Assembly (NCBI RefSeq): GCF_900112685.1
Contig: NZ_FOMS01000002.1
Location: 310,001 to 374,000, forward strand
Length of the DNA stretch: 64,000 nt
Reading direction: 5' to 3'
From: Roseivivax sediminis
GTDB lineage: Bacteria > Pseudomonadota > Alphaproteobacteria > Rhodobacterales > Rhodobacteraceae
The position numbers and the translations under genes are program-made. The notes beneath the pieces are model-generated. The model did not search any database. It saw nothing but the letters and a program-made list of their open reading frames with translations, and was not told the DNA's origin. Each line of letters starts with the position of its first letter. Positions within the stretch are counted from its first letter, which is position 1. This document shows, piece by piece, positions 58,502 to 64,000 of this stretch.

Positions 58502-59092
58502 ATGGGGTATACGGTGATCGGCACGCGTCACTCGCGGGCCTTCCGCGTGCTGTGGATGCTGGAGGAGCTGGGGCAGGATTACGCGCATGTGCCGGCGGCG
58601 CCACGGGCGGAGGAAGTCACGCGCGTCTCGCCGCTGGGCAAGCTGCCGGTGCTGCTCGACGGCGATCAGGCGATCCCCGATTCGGCGGCGATCCTGACGT
58701 ACCTTGCGGACAAGCACGGCGCGCTGACCTATCCCGCCGGCACGCCGGAGCGCGCGCGGCAGGACGCCTGGACCTTCCGCATTCTCGACGAGCTGGATGC
58801 GCTTTTGTGGACCGCGGCGCGGCACAGCTTCGTGCTGCCGGAAGGCGAGCGGGTGCCGGAGGTGAAGGACAGCCTGAAGGCGGAATACGCGCGCAACCTC
58901 GAGCGGATGGTGCCGGAGATTCCGGGGCCGTACCTCATGGGCGAGCGGATGACCGTGCCCGACCTCCTGCTGGTGCATTGCGGTGGCTGGGCGATCGCGG
59001 CGAAGTTCCCCGAGCCGCCGGCCGCGTTCAAGGCCTACGCAAAGGGTCTCAGGGCGCGGGAGGCCTACCAGCGCGCGGCGGCGCTGCCCTGA
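58502..59092 (+). CDS. Glutathione S-transferase family protein
   Basis: The 196-residue protein has an N-terminal thioredoxin-like GST domain (ending with PDSAAILTYLADKHG, about residues 59–73, where glutathione's gamma-glutamyl part binds) and a helical C-terminal domain. It would conjugate glutathione to electrophiles in the cytosol or act as a glutathione-dependent reductase. The substrate is unknown. GAGAGGAGCG precedes the ATG. It converges on sixA, 4 nt away. Confidence 0.9.
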   Translation: MGYTVIGTRHSRAFRVLWMLEELGQDYAHVPAAPRAEEVTRVSPLGKLPVLLDGDQAIPDSAAILTYLADKHGALTYPAGTPERARQDAWTFRILDELDALLWTAARHSFVLPEGERVPEVKDSLKAEYARNLERMVPEIPGPYLMGERMTVPDLLLVHCGGWAIAAKFPEPPAAFKAYAKGLRAREAYQRAAALP

Positions 59093-59096
59093 GCGG

Positions 59097-59597
59097 TCAC
59101 TCCGCCAGGAGCTCGCGCGGGATCACGAAGGCCTGTGCCGTGGCGCCACCCCAGGCCGCGTCGGGCCACGCGTCGATTTCGAACCGGGCGTGCAGCGTCG
59201 CCCCGGTCGGGTAATCCTGGAAGCGCGGGTGGTCGGGCGGCCCGGCGACGATGCGGGACGCGACCTCCTGGAAGCCGGGATTGTGGCCGATCACCAGCAC
59301 CCGGTTGCCGGTGGCATGATGCAGCGCGCGCAGGACCGTCAGCGGCTCTGCGTGGTAGAGCTGATCCTCGAAGCGCGCGGGCGCGTCGATGTCCAGAAGC
59401 TCCAGCGTCTCGCGCGTGCGCGCGGAGGTCGAGCACAGCACCTCGTCGGGCAGGGTGCCGGAGCTGCGCAGCCAGTCGCCGAGCGCCTTTGCGCTGCGCC
59501 GGCCGCGGCGGTTCAGCGGGCGATCGAAATCGGGCTCCTCGAAGCTCCAGTCCGACTTGGCGTGCCGCATCAGGAGGAGCTGGCGGCCGCGCTTCAT
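59097..59597 (-). CDS. SixA-like phosphohistidine phosphatase
   Basis: The 166-residue protein is a short histidine phosphatase with the RHG-type motif [11 protein letters not shown] (catalytic H at residue 12), the helper [14 protein letters not shown] and the second catalytic His in [12 protein letters not shown]. SixA removes phosphate from histidine in phosphorelay or phosphotransferase proteins. Its start overlaps the argB stop by 4 nt (ATGA), so it ends the yidC–MOSC–engB–argB run. Confidence 0.9.
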   Translation of the reverse strand: MKRGRQLLLMRHAKSDWSFEEPDFDRPLNRRGRRSAKALGDWLRSSGTLPDEVLCSTSARTRETLELLDIDAPARFEDQLYHAEPLTVLRALHHATGNRVLVIGHNPGFQEVASRIVAGPPDHPRFQDYPTGATLHARFEIDAWPDAAWGGATAQAFVIPRELLAE

Positions 59598-60487
59598 ACG
59601 CGCTGCTCGTGCCGGGGCAAGTCGGGTGAGCGGATCAGAGAGCCCGCGCCGTGTTCGGTGAAGAGCTCCAGCAGACAGGCATTGGACACGCGGCCGTCGA
59701 GGATGACGACGCCGCGCACGCCCTGTTCGATCGCCTTGAGCGCGGTTTCGGTCTTGGGGATCATGCCGCCGGCGATCACGCCCTCGGCGGTGAGCTTGCG
59801 CACGTCGTCGGGGGAAAGCTGGGTGACCACCTCTCCGGCCGCGTCCTTGACGCCGGGAACGTCGGTCAGGAGCAGCAGCCGGTCGGCGGCGAGCGCCCCG
59901 GCGATGGCGCCGGCGGCGGTGTCGCCGTTGACGTTGAAGGTCTCGTTGGGGTCCATGCCGGTGGCCACGGGGGCGATGACCGGGATGATGCCGGCCGAGA
60001 AGAGGTCGCGCAGGACCTGCACGTTCATCTCGATCGGACGGCCGACGAAGCCGAGTTCCGGATCGTCCGCCTCGCACACGATGAGGTCGTCGTCCTTGCC
60101 CGAGAGGCCCACGGCGCGGCCGCCCTCGTCCATGATCGCCTGCACGATGCGTTTGTTGACGAGGCCGGTCAGAACCATCTCGACGACATCGACGGTAGCC
60201 TGGTCGGTCACGCGCTTGCCGCGCACGAAACGGCTCTCGATGCCGAGCTTCTTCAGGGTGTCGTTGATCATCGGGCCGCCGCCATGCACCACGACGGGGT
60301 TCATGCCGACCTGCCGCATCAGCACGATGTCGCGGGCGAAGCTGGCCATTTCACGGACGTCGCCCATGGCGTTGCCGCCGAACTTCACGACGACGATGGC
60401 GCCGGAATAGCGCTGCATGTAGGGCAGCGCTTCGGACAGCGTGCGGGCGGTGGCGTGCCAGTCTCTGTTCATGTCCTGCGGCTGCAT
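59594..60487 (-). CDS. argB: Acetylglutamate kinase ArgB
   Basis: It phosphorylates N-acetylglutamate in arginine synthesis. The 297-residue protein has [13 protein letters not shown] at the phosphate-binding end, [11 protein letters not shown] and [15 protein letters not shown]. An ATG at 60487 is used here; one at 60472 would give 292 residues, and both fit. A 146-bp gap separates it from engB upstream, and that gap holds a dispersed repeat. It is far from argG (9640–10872). Confidence 0.95.
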   Translation of the reverse strand: MQPQDMNRDWHATARTLSEALPYMQRYSGAIVVVKFGGNAMGDVREMASFARDIVLMRQVGMNPVVVHGGGPMINDTLKKLGIESRFVRGKRVTDQATVDVVEMVLTGLVNKRIVQAIMDEGGRAVGLSGKDDDLIVCEADDPELGFVGRPIEMNVQVLRDLFSAGIIPVIAPVATGMDPNETFNVNGDTAAGAIAGALAADRLLLLTDVPGVKDAAGEVVTQLSPDDVRKLTAEGVIAGGMIPKTETALKAIEQGVRGVVILDGRVSNACLLELFTEHGAGSLIRSPDLPRHEQRV

Positions 60488-60559
60488 CTCGTTCCGTCGG
60501 GTCGGGGCCGGGCCGTTATCGGGTGTCAGCGCGCGCGACGCAAGGGGAGGCAGAGGTTC

Positions 60560-60606
60560 GTGGGGGCGCTGCCCCCACACCCCCGGGATATTTTGTGGCA
60601 GATGAA
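60560..60606 (+). repeat. Hairpin plus GATATTTT-type intergenic element
   Basis: GTGGGGGC (60560–60567), loop GCT, GCCCCCAC (60571–60578), then ACCCCCGGGATATTTTGTGG and CAGATGAAA. It resembles the elements at 46321–46350 and 58389–58425. It sits between argB and engB, where it could mark a transcript end or processing site. Confidence 0.55.
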
Positions 60607-60633
60607 ACCCGGAAAAGGGCGGGTGCGCGAGGC

Positions 60634-61290
60634 TCAGGGCAGGGTGGCGATGAGGGCGCGCAGGGTGTTTATTCCCTCGTTCTTTTCCGCTGAGGTGAGC
60701 ACGATCTCCGGGAAGGCGGCGGGGTGCTTGGCGAGCCGGCCGCGGACCTGCGCGAGGAGCGCGTCGCGATCCTTGGCCTTGATCTTGTCGGCCTTGGTCA
60801 GCACCGCCTGGAAGGTCACGGCGGAGCGGTCGAGGAGCGTCATGATCTCGTCGTCCACCGGCTTGATGCCGTGGCGCGCGTCGATCAGCACGAAGGCGCG
60901 GCGCAGGCTGGCGCGGCCGGCGAGGTATGTCTTCAGCAGCGCCTGCCAGCGTTCGACCACGGCGACCGGCGCGTTGGCGAAGCCGTAGCCGGGCAGGTCC
61001 ACGAGGTAGTGGCTGTCGCCGAGCGTGAAGAAGTTGATCTCTTGCGTGCGGCCGGGCGTGTTGGAGGCGCGGGCGAGCCCCTTGCGGCCGGTCAGCGCGT
61101 TGATCAGGGAGGATTTGCCGACATTGGAGCGGCCGGCGAAGCAGATCTCCACCCGGTCGGCGGGCGGCAGCCCGTCCATCGCCACCACGCCCTTGAGAAA
61201 ATCCGCGCCGCCGGAGGCGAAGAGGCGGTGCGCGGCCTCTGCCGCCTGCGGCTCGGGCGGGCCGGCGAGGGGGAAGGGAAGCTCGGTCAC
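60634..61290 (-). CDS. engB: Ribosome-biogenesis GTPase EngB (YihA/YsxC)
   Basis: An essential GTPase for large ribosomal subunit assembly. The 218-residue protein has the G1 loop GRSNVGKS (53–60), [12 protein letters not shown] before G3 [10 protein letters not shown], and G4 TKAD. It starts with GTG at 61290, overlapping the stop of the MOSC gene by 4 nt (GTGA), which points to coupled translation. Length is normal. Confidence 0.95.
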   Translation of the reverse strand: MTELPFPLAGPPEPQAAEAAHRLFASGGADFLKGVVAMDGLPPADRVEICFAGRSNVGKSSLINALTGRKGLARASNTPGRTQEINFFTLGDSHYLVDLPGYGFANAPVAVVERWQALLKTYLAGRASLRRAFVLIDARHGIKPVDDEIMTLLDRSAVTFQAVLTKADKIKAKDRDALLAQVRGRLAKHPAAFPEIVLTSAEKNEGINTLRALIATLP

Positions 61291-62027
61291 GCCGCCACCT
61301 CGGCGCCGGGGGCGAGCGTGCCGCCATCGAGGATCGTGGCGTAGACGCCGAAATCGCGGTGGCCCCAGCGGTCCTGAAGAATGCGCAGGGTGTCGGCGTC
61401 GCGTTCGCCGGTCTCGGGGTTCGCCTCGGTGGCGCGGCACCGTTCGATGCGCTCGGTGACCTTCAGGCGCAGGCCTCCGAGCGTGATCTCGCGCCCGACC
61501 AGGTCGAATTCTTCCCACGGGCTGCCGCCGTCCAGGACGAGGTTGCCGCGGAAGCGGCGGATGTCGAGCGGCTGGCCGATCGCGTCCGACAGGGCGGCGA
61601 GGCTGGCGCGCGACAGGATCGACACCAGTGCGGCGCCGTTGTCGGCCATGCCCTGCGGCGGCGCGGGGACGAGCCTGTGCGGCGCCGGGCGCGCCTCGGG
61701 CCAGAGCGGGCGGACCCAGTCGATCAGGCGCGCGCCCTCGGTGGCGGGGACAAAGGTAAGGTCCGGCCGGTCCGGATGCGTGACGGTGATCGTGCCGTCA
61801 GTGTGGGCCGTCGCGGCAATCTGCGCGAGCCGGGGGCCGGAGGCGACCACGAGGAAGTTGCGCCGCGGTTGCCAGGCGTCCGTGTCGGCGGCGGCGTTCT
61901 CGTGCAGGAGCGCCCAGGCGCGATCGCCAGGGAGGGGCGCCTCGGGCGTGACCGCCACGCTCTCGAGGCGCTCGCGGCCGAGACCCTTGATCGGGTGACG
62001 CCAGATCTCGGCCAGGCGCTGGGTCAT
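61287..62027 (-). CDS. MOSC-domain protein (YcbX-like)
   Basis: The 246-residue protein has an N-terminal MOSC beta-barrel part ([14 protein letters not shown], about residues 6–19) and a C-terminal MOSC sulfur-carrier domain with [20 protein letters not shown] and the cysteine in [19 protein letters not shown]. Such proteins handle molybdenum-cofactor-linked sulfur or reduce N-hydroxylated compounds. It overlaps yidC by 4 nt (ATGA) and engB by 4 nt. This place between yidC and engB is usual in Rhodobacterales. Confidence 0.88.
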   Translation of the reverse strand: MTQRLAEIWRHPIKGLGRERLESVAVTPEAPLPGDRAWALLHENAAADTDAWQPRRNFLVVASGPRLAQIAATAHTDGTITVTHPDRPDLTFVPATEGARLIDWVRPLWPEARPAPHRLVPAPPQGMADNGAALVSILSRASLAALSDAIGQPLDIRRFRGNLVLDGGSPWEEFDLVGREITLGGLRLKVTERIERCRATEANPETGERDADTLRILQDRWGHRDFGVYATILDGGTLAPGAEVAA

Positions 62028-63904
62028 TTCTTGTCGCCGCCGGACGCGCCGCCGCCGCGCTTGAAGCTGGACTTGATGTTGCCGAACACGTCCGGTGTGT
62101 ACCCTTGGCTGCGCATGATCGCGTATTGCTGCATGAAGGTGATGGTGTTGTTCGCGATCCAGTAGACCACGAGACCCGAGGCGAAGCTGCCGAGCATGAA
62201 CATGAAGACCCACGGCATCCAGGCGAAGATCATCGCCTGGGTCGGATCGGGCGGCGCCGGGTTCAGTTTCTGCTGCAGCCACATCGAAACGCCCAGCAGC
62301 AGCGGCAGGATGCCGATGAACACCAGCGCGAGGATCGTGCCGGCCTCGGGCGCGCCCCAGGGCAGCAGGCCGTAGAAGTTGAAGATCGACGTCGGATCGG
62401 GTGCCGACAGGTCGCGGAACGGGCCGAAGAACGGCGCGTGTCGCAGCTCCAGCGTGACGAAGATCACCTTGTAGAGCGAGAAGAAGATCGGGATCTGCAG
62501 AAGGATCGGCAAGCAGCCCGAGGCGGGGTTAACCTTTTCCTTCTTGTAGAGCTCCATCATCTCCTGCTGGAGCTTCTGGCGGTCGTCGCCGGCACGCTCC
62601 TTCAGTTTCTCCATCTCCGGCTGGAGCTCCTTCATCTTCGCCATGGAGACGTAGGACTTGTAGGCTAGGGGAAGCAGAAGCGCCTTGATCAGCAGGGTCA
62701 GCAGGATGATCGACACGCCCATGTTGCCGATGAGCTGGTTGAGCTCGTGCAGCACCATGAAGATCGGCTTGGTGAGGAAGAAGAACCAGCCCCAGTCGAC
62801 GGAATCGACGAAGCGGTCGACCGGCTGCTGGTCCGGGTCCTGGTCGGCGCCGAAGAGCCGGGAGAGCCAGCCTGGCTGATTCTGGTAGTCGCGGATGACC
62901 TCCCATTCCTTGGCGCCGGCGAAGAGGCGCGTGGAGACGGAGGCGCTGTCGCCCGCGGCGACATTCAGCGTCGGAAGGACCTGTTCGGTCTGGTAGATGT
63001 CGCTGCGCGGATCGTACTTGGCGACGGCGCGGAAGCGCTGGCCGGGATCGGGGATCAGCGTCGACATCCAGTAATGGTCGGTGAAGCCGATCCAGCCGTC
63101 CTCGGTCACCTGGAAGGTCTCGGCCGGCACGCCGAGGCCGGAATCGGTGTCGAGATCGGTCAGGTTGCCCCAGGAGGTCTCCGTCAGTTCCCCGTCGGCC
63201 ATGATGCTGGCGCCTTCGTGGAGGATGAAGAAGTTCTTGGCGTTCGACGGCTCGCCGTGCCGGCGCAGGATGCCGTAAGGGGCGAGCGCGGCGGTCTGGT
63301 CGGTGGCGTTCTCGACGCTCTGGGTGACGGTGAACATGTAGTCCTCGTCGACCGCGATGGTGCGCGAGAAGACCAGGCCCGCGGGGCTTTCCCAGGTGAG
63401 CGTGACCGGATTGTCGGCAGTCAGCGTGGCGCCGTCCTCGGCCTGCCAGCGGGTGTTGGGGCCGGGAACCGCGTCGCCGGCGACACCCTGGCCGGGCGCC
63501 CAGCCATAGAGTGCGTAATAGGCGTCGTCACCGCCCACCGGGTTGAAGAGGTGGACGATTTCGGAATCGTCCTCGAGCGTCTCGGTGTAGTCCTTCAGTT
63601 GCAGGTCGTCGATCCGCCCGCCGGAAAGGGAGATCGACCCGGCCAGGCGCGGGGTGTCGATCTCGATGCGGGGGGCATCTGTGCTGGGATCGGCCGCGGC
63701 GGCGCCGCTGTCGGTGGTGGCCGCGTCGGGCTGTGCGCTCGGGGCGATGGCATCCGGGTTGTCGCCCGGAGTCTGCTCTTCGGTCGCGGTCGGCGCGTTG
63801 GGGTCGGTTTCGGGTTCCGGCGGCGGAAACAGCACGAACCAGATCAGGATCACGACGAAGCTGAGCGCTGTCGCGAGGATGAGGTTCTTGTTCTGGTTGT
63901 CCAT
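62024..63904 (-). CDS. yidC: Membrane protein insertase YidC
   Basis: YidC inserts and folds inner-membrane proteins. The 626-residue protein has an N-terminal helix (about residues 6–24), a Pro/Thr/Ala-rich acidic linker (about 25–85), the large periplasmic domain, then the conserved insertase core with KELQPEMEKLKERAGDD, PASGCLPILLQIPIFFSLYK and GLVVYWIANNTITFMQQYAI, and a basic C-terminal tail. It is the first visible gene of the run. The 96 bp from 63905 to the right edge hold no complete gene; in relatives rnpA and rpmH lie just upstream. Confidence 0.96.
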   Translation of the reverse strand: MDNQNKNLILATALSFVVILIWFVLFPPPEPETDPNAPTATEEQTPGDNPDAIAPSAQPDAATTDSGAAAADPSTDAPRIEIDTPRLAGSISLSGGRIDDLQLKDYTETLEDDSEIVHLFNPVGGDDAYYALYGWAPGQGVAGDAVPGPNTRWQAEDGATLTADNPVTLTWESPAGLVFSRTIAVDEDYMFTVTQSVENATDQTAALAPYGILRRHGEPSNAKNFFILHEGASIMADGELTETSWGNLTDLDTDSGLGVPAETFQVTEDGWIGFTDHYWMSTLIPDPGQRFRAVAKYDPRSDIYQTEQVLPTLNVAAGDSASVSTRLFAGAKEWEVIRDYQNQPGWLSRLFGADQDPDQQPVDRFVDSVDWGWFFFLTKPIFMVLHELNQLIGNMGVSIILLTLLIKALLLPLAYKSYVSMAKMKELQPEMEKLKERAGDDRQKLQQEMMELYKKEKVNPASGCLPILLQIPIFFSLYKVIFVTLELRHAPFFGPFRDLSAPDPTSIFNFYGLLPWGAPEAGTILALVFIGILPLLLGVSMWLQQKLNPAPPDPTQAMIFAWMPWVFMFMLGSFASGLVVYWIANNTITFMQQYAIMRSQGYTPDVFGNIKSSFKRGGGASGGDKK

Positions 63905-64000
63905 GAGGCGCGGATCCCGGTCCTGGCAAGATGGGCGGGGTTCAACAGAGCCGGGCGCGGAAGGTCAAGGAGATTCGGGCGCGGCCACCCGGGCGCATCA

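Overview
The window is high-GC DNA, densely packed with genes, from an alphaproteobacterium and most likely a member of the Rhodobacterales (Roseobacter/Rhodobacter group). The evidence is gene content and order: a yidC–MOSC–engB–argB string, an alphaproteobacterial flagellar block (fliP-fliN-fliH-fliF diverging from fliL-motE), CrtE, Idi, PucC-family and PpsR proteins of the purple-bacterial photosynthesis cluster type, and an eutB-eutC-asnC-ssd-atf order like that of the Ruegeria pomeroyi ectoine-catabolism operon. I see no rRNA, tRNA, CRISPR array, insertion sequence or prophage.

Layout. 1–2947: glpD-glpK for glycerol use, with glpK running off the left edge. 3075–8182: flagellar genes in two divergent groups around a CtrA-box-like site. 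8290–17231: mostly housekeeping genes (argG, threonine ammonia-lyase, hslO, two Nudix hydrolases, CCA tRNA nucleotidyltransferase) plus an Hpt protein diverging from a response-regulator phosphatase. 17354–21085: a tandem pair of ABC exporter half-transporters. 21102–32642: photosynthesis-cluster-type genes (crtE, idi, pucC-like, ppsR and perhaps a cytochrome c2-like gene) with an ectoine/hydroxyectoine catabolism block lying between crtE and idi. 32775–35115: kpsT-kpsE capsule-export genes without their usual partners. 35319–36104: a Tat-exported metallo-hydrolase. 36162–46286: a second ectoine-type locus (doeA, an M20 deacetylase, a GntR regulator) diverging from a PotABCD-like ABC importer whose two permeases are unusually large. 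46444–49891: a lytic transglycosylase lipoprotein, an epimerase-like protein, ExoD and a glycosyltransferase. 49993–53977: two CAP-domain proteins with RTX calcium-binding repeats. 54154–63904: leuS-lptE-holA, a glutathione S-transferase, and the minus-strand string yidC–MOSC–engB–argB–sixA.

How the genes work together. EutB and EutC are proposed to feed hydroxyectoine into the ectoine route. DoeA and the deacetylase would give 2,4-diaminobutyrate, and the aminotransferase and aldehyde dehydrogenase would take that to aspartate. The two halves of this pathway are about 9 kb apart, each with its own regulator (AsnC type and FadR/GntR type). The nearby importer is the obvious uptake candidate, because the usual UehABC/UspABC-type transporter is not in view. 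The photosynthesis-type genes lack bchG and bchP at the places where the Rhodobacter order (ppsR-bchG-orf428-bchP-idi) would have them. They therefore look like a rearranged or decayed photosynthesis cluster in which the PpsR regulator still keeps both redox cysteine positions.

The most interesting items are the broken-up photosynthesis region with an ectoine operon inside it, the unusual transporter beside doeA, a low-GC insertion just before the KMSKS motif of leucyl-tRNA synthetase, and a terminator-like hairpin inside the first codons of the App1-like gene.
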